DNA from: Phyto melanocephala
Lineage: Eukaryota > Arthropoda > Insecta > Diptera > Rhinophoridae
Length of the DNA stretch: 64,000 bases
Assembly: GCA_941918925.1 (NCBI GenBank)
Contig: OW799234.1
Coordinates: 62,910,968-62,974,967, forward strand
Direction of reading: 5' to 3'
The translations under genes and the position numbers were made by a program. The notes below the pieces were generated by a model. The model did not search any database and was not told the DNA's origin. It saw only the letters and a list, made by a program, of their open reading frames with translations. Position 1 is the first letter of the stretch. Every line of letters starts with the position of its first letter. Positions 32,900-42,506 of the stretch are shown here, piece by piece.

Positions 32900-34318
32900 G
32901 TTAGATCAATACTCCGACGTTATTTTCTACCGTGAAACAAAGAGGACAAGATTTCACAATCCAAATATTTTTGCTACAAATGAGATTCGTTTTTTAAAGA
33001 TGAATTAAAAATTTTAATTTTGAAAAACTTAAACGCAAAAATGTAGAATTTTGTTATACGCACATACTTATATCCATAATGGTCAAGTAATATTCCACAC
33101 CACTTTATCTTATTTCTACTTTTACTCAAACAATAAATTAGGAAATATATTTGTTTATTAATGAAACATTTCCCCTACAACATTAATTACTTGATTGCTT
33201 CACTCATCACTTAAGTGGACAATTGTCTAATTTATCAATGAATATCATTGCTAATTAACAAATTTTCAAGTAAATATGTTTATTGTTAATGTGTGAGTTT
33301 TATTGTAATTGTGTATGTAAGTGTATGTTAGACATAAGTGATTTTAAGTCTGATGGCGTTTGTTCAACAGCATTTCAAAAATCGAATGCAAATTTATTAA
33401 ACAAACTTTATTTAACAATGGAAAACAAAGGCGTACTTATGCTGTAGTTTAAAAAAAGGCAACAGAAGGAGAAAAGAAACAATTTAAGAAATAGGAAAAA
33501 CTTTGACAAATAATGTATCCTCAAACTTTGAGAAAATAAAAGAAGAAAAGAAGAGTATTTTAAAGGAAGGAACAATAAATATTCTTACGCTTCCGTAATT
33601 TTTTTCTTCTTGTTGCTGTAGTTAGGTTTCTAAGTTATAAAATTATAAGATTCCTACTATGAAGGGAAAAGCTTAAAGGCTTGAAGAATATGTAAATACC
33701 TTTAATTAGCTGTTCATAGCATGAACTACAATTAAGCACTAAACACGATGTCGCCGACTTTGTGTTAATTTTATTTTAATTTTGTAAAAAATGAGAACCG
33801 CTAGGATATAAATAATACCAAACTCCACTCCACCACTCCAAACAAGAAAATCAAGGGGTAAATTATAGTACTGTGAAAAGGTTAAATCAAAAATATGTTG
33901 GCTTTATTGTTACAGATTTAGTCTGATTTAAATTGTTTGCAGTAGATTATCCGCATCGCGCCCCTTGTAACTGATCTGACCCACACGTGCGAAAAGGAGT
34001 CGAATTTTTTATATACAGCGTGACCCATGTTATTGAAGATTATTACCTTTATCACATGGAGGTTTATAAAATGAAACACACGTTTAGTTTAATTTTAGTG
34101 AATTAAGCAATTATTGTCTTAAATTAAAGTCACGTCTTTGTGCTGCGTCGTCCACACCTGTTCTGTCTCTTGTTTGTTGTTGTTGTTCGTTGCTCTGTTA
34201 CAATTCGTCCGAAATCATTTTGTTCGTTACAATTATGTCAATACTCGTGAGTGTCAAACTGAGTTGCTAAAAAGAGTGGCTACTTCTATTTAAGCGTCCA
34301 ATGCCACTAATCCCTATA
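32900..34318. other. Gene-free AT-rich DNA
   Basis: No supported gene. A purine-rich block lies at 33460-33570. GTTGTTGTTGTTC occurs near 34179. Confidence 0.4.
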
Positions 34319-34321
34319 CGT

Positions 34322-34744
34322 ATGTGACCTTCTCCGAGAAAAGGGACTTAGTGTGCCGAAAACGGGTTTGGACTTAAGTGTGGATTCTGGTACCTAAAAG
34401 GGTTGAGGATAAGATGATATGAGTTAGATTTTTGATAAAAATGTATTTACCCCATAAAATTGTTGTTGCGTCGGTCACTGGTTGCGGCTTAAGAATCAAG
34501 TATCGAAGTCATAACAAACAGAGCAGCAACAATAGCAAAGGTATTGTCACACTAAAAGCGAAAAAACTACGTCACCAAATAGGAATGACGTCACCATAGT
34601 CGGCACCCAATCATAACTAACCATACCAAATAGCATCTCCCAACTGAAGGTGTGATAATGCGAAAGTGAAACTAAATATAAATGCGTTTTTCTCAAAACT
34701 TTATTTTCACACACTGGGTTCATTTTCTCGGAGAAGGTCACATG
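34322..34744. mobile_element. Short TIR element (MITE), unassigned
   Basis: The left end ATGTGACCTTCTCCGAGAAA is the exact complement of TTTCTCGGAGAAGGTCACAT at the right end, a perfect 20-bp inverted repeat 423 bp apart. No convincing target duplication is visible, so the superfamily is left open. The interior is non-coding. Confidence 0.75.
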
Positions 34745-35286
34745 TATCGTGTTACCGATTTTTGGTACTAGAATATATTAGTATCATCGTTATAGAAGTT
34801 TGTAAAGCAGGGTAGATCACAACAATTATGACAATCTATATATATAAAAGAGTAACTTGACTGACTGATTCGTCATCGCACAGCTCAAACGCAAAGAGCT
34901 AGAGACATGAAATTAGGATAATCGGTTCCTCTTTAAATGTATAGCTCCACTAAGAAGGGATTTTTGGAAATTTGTACTTTAATGGGGTAAAAAAGGGTAA
35001 AAACGGGTAAAATTGGCAATCTTATATCTGCTAAACTAAAAATGCTACAAATAAAATTGAAAAAGTATTGTAATTTGCACAAAAATAAGCTGACAGGTGT
35101 ATGTCTTTTTTTTGAATTTTCTACCCCTAAGGGGAAAAACGGGTAAAAACTATAATTTTGTACTTTTTTGGTACCCTATGTAACATCCAAACACATAAAG
35201 CTAGGAAAAAAATTTTAATTGTATTAGGTAATCCGCGAAAAAATATTAATAGGAATTCGGCACTTTTTTCAAACTCACATGTATAA

Positions 35287-35409
35287 CCCTCATACCTAAA
35301 CAAGAGCGTCAAGCGTTGGAGTTTTACATGTGTTTTGTTTTTGTTACAATAACAAAATACATGCAAAATTGCCCACTTGATGCTCAACGCTCTTGTTTAG
35401 GTATGAGGG
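35287..35409. mobile_element. 123-bp MITE with TAA duplication
   Basis: CCCTCATACCTAAACAAGAG and its exact complement CTCTTGTTTAGGTATGAGGG form the ends; TAA flanks both (35284-35286, 35410-35412). Nearly the whole element is an imperfect palindrome around ACATGTGTTTTGTTTTTGTT. PIF/Harbinger-like by TSD only. The uneroded termini suggest a fairly recent insertion. Confidence 0.88.
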
Positions 35410-35724
35410 TAAAGGGTAAAAATTTTCCCTTTTTTTGGTACTTTTTTTATATTATTCAATGGGACAAAATTTTACAATTATTATTTCCTAAAAGAATATG
35501 GACAATTATTTAGGTGACATTTTTGGAAACTTTTTTGGGGACAAAAAAAGGAAAAATTCCGCAAAATGTATGTAATTCCTAATTAGACGGCCAATTTTCA
35601 CAAAATTTTTAATTGGGATTTCACCAGACATAAAAAACTATTTAATTTAGTAAAAATTGAAACACATTCATAACAGGGTAGAAAGGGGAAAAATCAGAAA
35701 AGAGTTTGGTACTTTTTAAAGCAT

Positions 35725-36145
35725 TGTTTGCGTCTGTCAGGTGTCAACACCTTCATAGTTAATGTTGCTCGTGTGGATGGTACTTTTATGGTTGCTCTAT
35801 ATGGCAATACCACTTTGTAGTGCGGTGAGTCGGCGCTATGAAAGCGCCGTTGAAAAGTCAACCGACTCAGTTTTTCACTCTTTCGTTAACATTCGCAAAC
35901 ATCTGACGCCAACAACCCCCTGTGTGACTTAAAATTAAAATTTAAATTATAAGTTAAAATTAAAATAAAGAAATTAGAAATTACAAAATAAATAAAAGAC
36001 AAAGAGAAAATAAAGAGATTTTTTATTAAAGAAGAAAAACAGTGAAAGTGAAGAAGGTGAAGGAGAAAAGGTCAACAGAGCCACAAGGTGTTATTCCCAA
36101 CAGTTCCCAGCTCTCAACAAATCACACCAGCTTGCGAGGTAATCA
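35725..36145 (+). repeat. 5' LTR of BEL element
   Basis: 421 bp, starts TGTTTGCGTCTGTCAGGTGT and ends GCGAGGTAATCA. AATAAA polyadenylation-type signals occur at 35987 and 35991. A nested stem-loop lies at 35827-35868. No clear TATA box was seen; BEL promoters are often TATA-less. Confidence 0.95.
35827..35868 (+). repeat. Nested stem-loop in LTR
   Basis: Outer stem GAGTCGG (35827-35833) with CCGACTC (35862-35868); inner stem GGCGCT (35832-35837) with AGCGCC (35843-35848), sharing two G residues, so the two stems compete partly. The same structure is in the 3' LTR at 42965-43006. Confidence 0.75.
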
Positions 36146-36147
36146 TT

Positions 36148-36162
36148 TGGTCCTTCTCCCGG
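36148..36162 (+). other. Primer-binding site
   Basis: TGGTCCTTCTCCCGG begins two bases after the 5' LTR. TGG pairs with the CCA end of a tRNA. The first nine bases would pair with a tRNA ending GAAGGACCA; I do not assign the primer tRNA firmly. Confidence 0.65.
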
Positions 36163-36179
36163 CAATTTGAAATAAAAAG

Positions 36180-36185
36180 GTGCGT
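36180..36185 (+). promoter_or_regulatory. Candidate splice donor in the leader
   Basis: AAAAAG|GTGCGT matches the donor consensus at most positions and lies just after the primer-binding site, where retroviral major donors usually lie. It would serve the acceptor at 41795. Inference only. Confidence 0.35.
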
Positions 36186-36530
36186 ACAGTAAATATATTT
36201 TTGAAATTACAAAAAGTGTCTCAGTGCGGCATAAAATTTGTGTCTCGGTTGGAATTTATTATTAATAAAGAGCAACGGTACATTTTACTGTAAAAACCAC
36301 TATTCCTGAGTTTTTGTTGTTTCACAAAATTTGCACATATTTTGTCGCCTTTTAAATTTGTTGTTGTTCAAAAGAATTTGATCTGGAAATACATTGGAAT
36401 TTTTAGAATTTTTTTGTTGGCGCCTTTTTATTCGTTTTACTTTGTTGTTCTTGCCTTTCATTTTTACGATAAGTGTTTCCCAAACTTTTCCGTTTTGGTT
36501 CTCTCTAATTGTTATTAAATAAAATAAAAA

Positions 36531-39500
36531 ATGTCAACGTTTGACAAATATATCCGCGCAGCAGATCAAATAATTAATTTTGAGGCTGCTTTAAAGGATC
36601 AAGACCTTTCAGGCTATACACAGGAAGCCTTTGATTTTGAGAGAGACGAGTTGGGAAAAATATGGAACAATTATAAGAAAATATATGAAGAGTCTTTCGA
36701 TGAGAAGGTTGAGAAGAAAAAAGAATTATTAGTAGTACAAACGAAACACCCACAGGTGCGTAAAACTTATATACGGTGTATAAATATAATATCGAAGGCC
36801 GAACAGAACATACAAGAAATTGTTAAAGAAAATGTAAGTGCAGTAGTTCCCAACCTTTGTAGTTCCATATCTGTCCCTCCGTGTGATACTGGTATTTTTC
36901 ATGGGGATTACGTGTCGTGGCCTACATTTAGGGATATGTTTACTGCGATTTACATAAATAATACCAAACTAAGCCCTGTGGAAAAATTGTTTTATTTGTT
37001 TCAAAAAACTAATGGTGAAGCCAGAGACATTAATAGAAATGTGGCCTTGACGGGAGAAAACTTTGACATTGCGTGGAATAATTTAAGATCCCAATATGAA
37101 AATAAAAGAGTTTTAATCAATAGTCAACTTAAATCTCTTTTTAATTTAGCCCCTTGCATACAAGAGACTGCATCTGAAATAAAAAGACTGCAAAGAGAAA
37201 TAAATAATTGTATGTCTATTTTAAAGTTATACAAAGTTGATATTGGTTCATGGGATCCTATTTTTGTGTTTCAATGCTCGTCACGTCTCTCAGAATGTAC
37301 ATTAAATCTTTGGGAACAATCAGTGAAAAATAAAACAGAGGTCCCCAAATGGGAGGAATTAAATAGTTTTCTCACTGATAGATATCATGCGCTTGAAAGT
37401 GTCTCAGACATTATTGCATCGAATAGTACATCTGTAAGTGGTTCCCAATCTTTTTCGAATAACAACAATCAGGCATCGAAAGTCAAGCAATTTAAGGCCC
37501 ATCATACTATAGTTGATGCACAGAAATGTGTATTATGTAAGGAAAATCACAAAATTAGTTTTTGCGAAAAATTTTTAAGTATGAACTACAAAAATCGTGT
37601 TTCAACTTTAAAAAGATTCCGATTTTGTTTCAATTGTCTCTCTATTGGCCATATGTATGGTGACTGTAATAGCGCAAATGGTTGCTCCAAGTGCAAGAAA
37701 AAACATCATACATTGATGCATAGAGATTTTGTAAGGGCAAATAATACGAGTCAAACACAATTTAACAATTTTTCTCATGGCGAAAGGCAAAGTAATTTAG
37801 TTCAAGCAATACAGTCCACTAATACTCCAGGTCCATCAGGAGTTATTCAATCACATCACACGTCTGTTTCGAAGAAGGTTATGTTGGCGACAGCTTGGGT
37901 TCATATTGTTAGTTTTGGTTCTTATTACAAGGTGCGAGCTCTAATTGATCCATGTTCTGATGAGAGTTTTATTTCTGAAAGAATACAAAGACTTCTAAGG
38001 TTGCCCACTAGTCCAGTATCAGCTGAAGTTACGGGTCTAGGAGGAGATATAATAAGCAGATCTTCTAAGTTGGCAACGTTTGTTATTGTATCACTTTTCA
38101 ATCAGGATGTGTCTCTTAATGTTCAAGCTCTACTCGTGCCTCGTGTAACTGGCAGTGTCCCAACACATTCGTTTAGCCCATTAACTAGCAATAAACTGCC
38201 AGATTTGAATTATGCTGATCCGAAGTTTTACGAAAGCAGTGAAGTAGATTTATTATTAGGAGGTGATTTGTATCCCTTCATTCTTCGTGATGGAGTCCAA
38301 CACGGTATTTTTGAATCCCTAGTGGCTCAAGAAACGATTTTTGGTTGGATTGTGACTGGCCCAACACCCAGTAATGTTTCCACACGATGTGTTAGAATGT
38401 CTCATATGACAAGAGTTTCAATCGATGACCAATTGACAAAGTTTTGGGAGTTAGAAGAAGTTTCTCGTAAAAAGGTTCTATCAGAAGAGGATAGGAAATG
38501 TGAGGAGATCTATCGTTCTACTACCACAAGAAATTCCGAAGGGAGATATATTGTTAGTCTACCCTTTAAGAATAATATTGCTTCACTTGGTCCAAATAGG
38601 CATATTGCTCTCAGTCAATATTTTGGAAATGAAAGAGCATTATTGCGTAAACCTGAATTAAAGGCTCAATACGATGAGGTCCTTAAAGAATATTTAACAT
38701 TAGGCCATATGGAGAAGCCAATAGGAGCTGAAAGTGGTCCATGTTATTATTTACCTCATCACGGAGTATTTAAACCTGAAAGTACAACAACAAAATTGAG
38801 AATAGTTTTTAATGCCTCTAGTGCGTCTTCTAGTGGTAAGAGTCTCAACGACATGTTGTACGTAGGCCCCATTTTGCAAGCTGATTTGGTATCTTTGATT
38901 TTGAAATGGCGATTTTATCAGTTTGTATTTAATGCGGATATTGCGAAAATGTATCGCCAGATTTTAGTAAATCCTGAACACAGACCTTTTCAAAAAGTTG
39001 TGTTTCCTAGTTCGGCAGATAGTGAGATTGAAGATTTTCAACTGAAAACGGTCACTTTTGGCGTTAATTGTGCTCCTTATTTGGCCCTAAGAACGATACT
39101 TCAATTAGCTGATGACGAAGAACTACATTTTCCACTCGGCGCTCGAATATTGCGAGAGTGTATGTATGTTGATGATGCTCTTGTAGGGGCTCATTGTATT
39201 TCTGATGCTTTGGTGGCACGAGAACAATTAATTGGTATATTAGAGACTGCAGGGTTTGAGTTACGAAAATGGACGTCAAACTCAAAACAAATTTTAAAAA
39301 ATTTGCCCCAAGAGCATTTATTAAATTCAAATTTTTTGTCGCTCGATGATAAGAGCACAACTAAAACGCTTGGCGTACGCTGGAATGCAGCAGAAGATGT
39401 TTTTTATTTTACGACTGAGAAAATAAAACTTAAACAGTCGTACACAAAGCGGGAAGTTCTTTCAATTATTGCTCGACTTTTTGATCCAGCAGGCTGGTTA

Positions 39501-40775
39501 GGCCCAGTAGTTATCAAAGCCAAAATTTTAATGCAACAAATGTGGCTCGATAAAATAGATTGGGATGACCCGATAAAACCTCTGGCTCTTACTAAATGGC
39601 AATCTTTTGTTACGAAATATAATGATATTGACTCAATTAAACTTCCCCGATGGATTGAATATACCCCAGACTGTCACATTGAGTTTCATGGTTTTTGCGA
39701 CGCATCAGAGTTAGCTTATGCAGCCACAATATATGTTAGAATTAGTTTTGGTGATAAAGTTTACACAAATTTGCTCACTTGCAAAACGAAAGTGGCTCCA
39801 GTGAAAAAACCATCATTGCCACGTTTGGAATTATGTGGAGCAGTACTTTTGGCAAATTTGTTTAATAGTGTAGTTCCCAACTTAAATCTTAATTCTTATA
39901 TTTTATATCTGTGGTCCGATTCTACAATTGTGTTAGCTTGGCTTCGAAAGCCACCTTGTAATTGGAAAACGTTTGTGGCAAACAGAATCGCTACTATTTT
40001 AGAAAAAGTTGGTAACAAAAATTGGTTTCATGTACCTACGAATTACAACCCTGCCGATCTAGCAACCCGGGGGCTGACTCCTTCTGAACTACGAGAAAAC
40101 AAACTTTGGTGGCAAGGACCTGATTGGCTCAGGTTAGACAAATCTTTGTGGCCCCAAACTCAGTTAGATGTTCACACTTCAGAAGATTCAAAAAGAGTCC
40201 AAGTTAATGTTGGTCGATCGTCAGAAATAGAAGATGTACTTAACCGGTTTTCGAGTTTACCCAGAGCTCTTCATGTGATTTCATACTTGTTTCGATTCTA
40301 TCATTTCACCCGTAAAAGCCTTTATAAAGATGCTAAGTATGATACAACGAGAATTACGGCGACAGAATTAGCCTTTGTGCGTAACCGACTGTTTTTCTTG
40401 TCTCAACAACAACACTTTCTACAAGAATTCAATTGCTTGTCGTCGAAGAAGAAACTTGATTCTCGTAGCCCCCTATTAACCCTTTCTCCATTTCTGGACA
40501 AAAATAAAATCATTCGCGCTAACGGTCGCCTTGGTTCAACCACTTGTCTGTCCTACAATGAAAGACATCCTATAATATTAGCGTATGGCAGTAGATTATC
40601 ACGTCTTTATGTAGAATTCGTTCATAAATTAGTTTATCATGGTGGTACTCGTTTAGTCTTGAATGTTGTCCGTCAGGAGTGTTGGATACTAAAGGTTAAA
40701 AATTTGATCAAAACAGTTGCTCACAATTGTAAAACCTGTGTTCTGCATCGTAAAAAAAACTTCAAACTCAGATAA
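36531..40775 (+). CDS. BEL gag-pol ORF1: gag, zinc knuckles, protease, RT, RNase H, integrase N-terminus
   Basis: 1,414 codons. The ATG at 36531 is chosen for its AAAA context and for being the first Met of the long frame. Gag has a DUF1759-like block (about 120-270, WPTFRDMF, KLFYLFQKTNGEA). Zinc-binding clusters lie at about 333-397 (CVLC, CFNC, CSKC). The protease-like domain has ALIDPCSDESF with Asp473 and a LLLGGDLYP second half. RT follows, with NADIAKMYRQI (Asp803) and YVDD (879-882). RNase H has HGFCDAS (Asp1057) and WSDSTIVLAWL (Asp1130). The integrase HHCC finger uses His1365, Cys1400 and Cys1403. The frame stops at 40773-40775 just after the finger; the integrase core continues in ORF2 in the -1 frame. 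No internal stop occurs, as expected of a young copy. The product would form virus-like particles and copy the RNA to DNA. Confidence 0.95.
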   Translation: MSTFDKYIRAADQIINFEAALKDQDLSGYTQEAFDFERDELGKIWNNYKKIYEESFDEKVEKKKELLVVQTKHPQVRKTYIRCINIISKAEQNIQEIVKENVSAVVPNLCSSISVPPCDTGIFHGDYVSWPTFRDMFTAIYINNTKLSPVEKLFYLFQKTNGEARDINRNVALTGENFDIAWNNLRSQYENKRVLINSQLKSLFNLAPCIQETASEIKRLQREINNCMSILKLYKVDIGSWDPIFVFQCSSRLSECTLNLWEQSVKNKTEVPKWEELNSFLTDRYHALESVSDIIASNSTSVSGSQSFSNNNNQASKVKQFKAHHTIVDAQKCVLCKENHKISFCEKFLSMNYKNRVSTLKRFRFCFNCLSIGHMYGDCNSANGCSKCKKKHHTLMHRDFVRANNTSQTQFNNFSHGERQSNLVQAIQSTNTPGPSGVIQSHHTSVSKKVMLATAWVHIVSFGSYYKVRALIDPCSDESFISERIQRLLRLPTSPVSAEVTGLGGDIISRSSKLATFVIVSLFNQDVSLNVQALLVPRVTGSVPTHSFSPLTSNKLPDLNYADPKFYESSEVDLLLGGDLYPFILRDGVQHGIFESLVAQETIFGWIVTGPTPSNVSTRCVRMSHMTRVSIDDQLTKFWELEEVSRKKVLSEEDRKCEEIYRSTTTRNSEGRYIVSLPFKNNIASLGPNRHIALSQYFGNERALLRKPELKAQYDEVLKEYLTLGHMEKPIGAESGPCYYLPHHGVFKPESTTTKLRIVFNASSASSSGKSLNDMLYVGPILQADLVSLILKWRFYQFVFNADIAKMYRQILVNPEHRPFQKVVFPSSADSEIEDFQLKTVTFGVNCAPYLALRTILQLADDEELHFPLGARILRECMYVDDALVGAHCISDALVAREQLIGILETAGFELRKWTSNSKQILKNLPQEHLLNSNFLSLDDKSTTKTLGVRWNAAEDVFYFTTEKIKLKQSYTKREVLSIIARLFDPAGWLGPVVIKAKILMQQMWLDKIDWDDPIKPLALTKWQSFVTKYNDIDSIKLPRWIEYTPDCHIEFHGFCDASELAYAATIYVRISFGDKVYTNLLTCKTKVAPVKKPSLPRLELCGAVLLANLFNSVVPNLNLNSYILYLWSDSTIVLAWLRKPPCNWKTFVANRIATILEKVGNKNWFHVPTNYNPADLATRGLTPSELRENKLWWQGPDWLRLDKSLWPQTQLDVHTSEDSKRVQVNVGRSSEIEDVLNRFSSLPRALHVISYLFRFYHFTRKSLYKDAKYDTTRITATELAFVRNRLFFLSQQQHFLQEFNCLSSKKKLDSRSPLLTLSPFLDKNKIIRANGRLGSTTCLSYNERHPIILAYGSRLSRLYVEFVHKLVYHGGTRLVLNVVRQECWILKVKNLIKTVAHNCKTCVLHRKKNFKLR
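40754..40760 (+). promoter_or_regulatory. Candidate -1 frameshift heptamer A AAA AAC
   Basis: In the ORF1 frame the codons are AAA AAA AAC, so A AAA AAC has the X XXY YYZ phase of a -1 slippery site. A shift here would enter the ORF2 frame before the ORF1 stop at 40773. It lies in a run of eight A, so loss of one A by mutation or miscalling is an equally good explanation. No clear downstream pseudoknot was seen. Confidence 0.4.
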
Positions 40776-41737
40776 TGGCAGCGTTACCGCAAGAAAGAAC
40801 TACGTTGAGTCGCCCCTTTTCAAATACAGGCGTTGATTTTGCTGGTCCATTTGAAATCAAAAGTTTCACTGGTCGTTACTGTCGCATCACTAAAGGTTAT
40901 GTGTGTATCTTTATTTGTTTCTCTACTAAGGCGATACACCTTGAAGCTGTTAGCGACTTATCAACCCCTGCGTTTCTTGCCGCTTTGGATCGCTTTATTG
41001 CTCGTCGGGGTTGCCCGAATAAAGTCTTTTCAGACAATGGTAGAAACTTTACTGGCGCTGCGAGAGAAATTAAAATGAATTTTGAAAAGCACGTTAAAGA
41101 ATTGAAAGATATGGCGGTCGAAAAATATGGTCATCAACAGCTGGACTGGCACTTCATTCCTGCAGCAGCTCCTCACATGGGAGGATTGTGGGAAGCAGGA
41201 GTAAAAAGTTTTAAAACTTTACTTAAAAAATCGGCCGGTCAATTAAAATATACTTTTGAAGAGTTCTCAACACTTCTGTCAAAAATAGAAGCGTGTCTTA
41301 ACTCTCGTCCTCTTAGCTCCATGTCAGAAAACGTTGGGGATTTATCGGCTCTTACCCCAGGGCACTTTTTGATTGGTTCCGCTCTGCTCACCCCTGCTGA
41401 ACCTGAGGAGCTTAACTCATCTGTAAGCATCATTAATCGGTGGCGAAAACTTAAGGCCCTACAACAAGAACTCTGTCGGCGTTGGAAGGATGAATACCTG
41501 AAAGAGCTACACAAACGTAACAAATGGAAGTGCCCCCAAGCTAACTTAAAGGAAAATGATCTCGTTGTGCTCAAAAACGAACCCTGTTGTCCTGCTGAAT
41601 GGCGTCTAGGTCGTATTGTTAAAATTTGCCCTGGTTCTGATGGAAAGGTTCGGGTTGTAGAACTAAAAACTCAAAATGGCCTTATTACACGACCGATACA
41701 CAAATTAATACTTTTACCAAATCTGCAAAATGAATGA
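40775..41737 (+). CDS. BEL ORF2: integrase catalytic core and C-terminal domain
   Basis: 320 codons from the ATG at 40775, whose first base is the last base of the ORF1 stop (TAATG). The frame is also open upstream of this ATG, so it is probably the downstream part of pol rather than a separate gene. The integrase core has GVDFAGPF (Asp21), SDNGRNFTGA (Asp87) and PHMGGLWEAG (Glu140), giving a full DDE set. The C-terminal DUF5641-like domain contains LTPGHFLIG, RWRKLKALQQELCRRW and EWRLGRIVKICPG. Its role is insertion of the cDNA into the nuclear genome. The last eight bases overlap ORF3. No truncation was seen. Confidence 0.93.
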   Translation: MAALPQERTTLSRPFSNTGVDFAGPFEIKSFTGRYCRITKGYVCIFICFSTKAIHLEAVSDLSTPAFLAALDRFIARRGCPNKVFSDNGRNFTGAAREIKMNFEKHVKELKDMAVEKYGHQQLDWHFIPAAAPHMGGLWEAGVKSFKTLLKKSAGQLKYTFEEFSTLLSKIEACLNSRPLSSMSENVGDLSALTPGHFLIGSALLTPAEPEELNSSVSIINRWRKLKALQQELCRRWKDEYLKELHKRNKWKCPQANLKENDLVVLKNEPCCPAEWRLGRIVKICPGSDGKVRVVELKTQNGLITRPIHKLILLPNLQNE

Positions 41738-42506
41738 CACTCATGCTTTTTTACATCACGTTTTTTTATACTCCTCAAACCTTTACCTCTTTCAGCTCAA
41801 AATGTGTGATGGATTCTTTAATCCTAATTTTTGTTGCCCATTATGTCACCGTTTCCACGCAATTCGGCAATGTTCGCGTTTTATTGTAATGGATGTGGAA
41901 CAAAAGCTCCGTATCGTGGCTCAGCATTCGTTGTGTTACAATTGCTTGGCCCAGTCACACAGCAGGGCAGACTGTAAAAGCATCGATCGTTGTCGCCGCT
42001 GCATGCAGGATCATAATTCCTGGCTTCATCCAATTCCTACTGGCCGTGTGTGGGTAAAGATGACTGCCCATGTACGCGTTATCACTCGTCCCGGTAGAGA
42101 CGCTTCATGGACCCGTGCCGTGCTCGACCCCACAACAGCAAGGTCCTCAATTATGCTCGGTGAGGCTGAGGAGATGCGCTGCGTCATTAACCGAGGTCGA
42201 ACCGTTATAACTGTTCTCCACGGCCATGAAGATGGGTTCCGTCAGGTCGAGGTGGAATGTGTCGTGGAAAACAAGACGTATGGTAAGAGTCCAGACATGG
42301 ATCTTGACCCTAAGGGCAAATACGAACGAAGCGATTTGTCAGCGAATCGCCGCTGGTACCGGAGCATGGAATATTTTCTTATCCTAGGAGCTGATGTGAC
42401 CAGCAAGATTTTGAAGGGCCCGGCGAAGGGGTACCCAGGTCACATTTACGTACAAGAGACTTGTTTTGGTTTGGCGTATTTTGGTGAAGTGGATAAAAAA
42501 CTATAA
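41730..42506 (+). CDS. BEL ORF3: zinc-knuckle plus aspartyl-protease-like protein
   Basis: 258 codons from the ATG at 41730, overlapping ORF2 by eight bases. Met25 (41802) is the more likely start: residues 1-24 are encoded by a pyrimidine-rich, intron-like stretch ending in CAG. Three Cys/His clusters follow (CCPLCHRFHAIRQC about 35-48, CYNCLAQSHSRADC about 69-82, CRRCMQDHNSWLH about 88-100). The order and spacing equal those of ORF1 residues 333-397. Then come RAVLDPTTARSSI (compare RALIDPCSDESFI in ORF1), LILGADV (compare LLLGGDL) and QETCFGLAYFG (compare QETIFGWIVTG). It is thus a second copy of the nucleocapsid-protease module in the position where some elements carry env. It has no membrane segment or signal peptide. 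Codons are visibly richer in G and C than in ORF1. Function unknown; RNA binding is likely from the knuckles. Confidence 0.85.
   Translation: MNDTHAFLHHVFLYSSNLYLFQLKMCDGFFNPNFCCPLCHRFHAIRQCSRFIVMDVEQKLRIVAQHSLCYNCLAQSHSRADCKSIDRCRRCMQDHNSWLHPIPTGRVWVKMTAHVRVITRPGRDASWTRAVLDPTTARSSIMLGEAEEMRCVINRGRTVITVLHGHEDGFRQVEVECVVENKTYGKSPDMDLDPKGKYERSDLSANRRWYRSMEYFLILGADVTSKILKGPAKGYPGHIYVQETCFGLAYFGEVDKKL
41761..41795 (+). promoter_or_regulatory. Candidate splice acceptor before ORF3 Met25
   Basis: A pyrimidine-rich tract with CCTTTACCTCTTTCAG ends at 41795, six bases before the ATG at 41802. This is a strong 3' splice site by consensus. With the leader donor it could give a subgenomic ORF3 RNA. Confidence 0.5.

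Noticed and set aside
39064..39360. Minus-strand open frame inside RT
   Set aside because: Shadow of the gag-pol frame. The same applies to 37608-37790, 40833-41078 and 41239-41574.
41730..41801. Signal peptide at the start of ORF3
   Set aside because: The hydrophobic residues come from a polypyrimidine tract ending in CAG; a splice acceptor is the better explanation.
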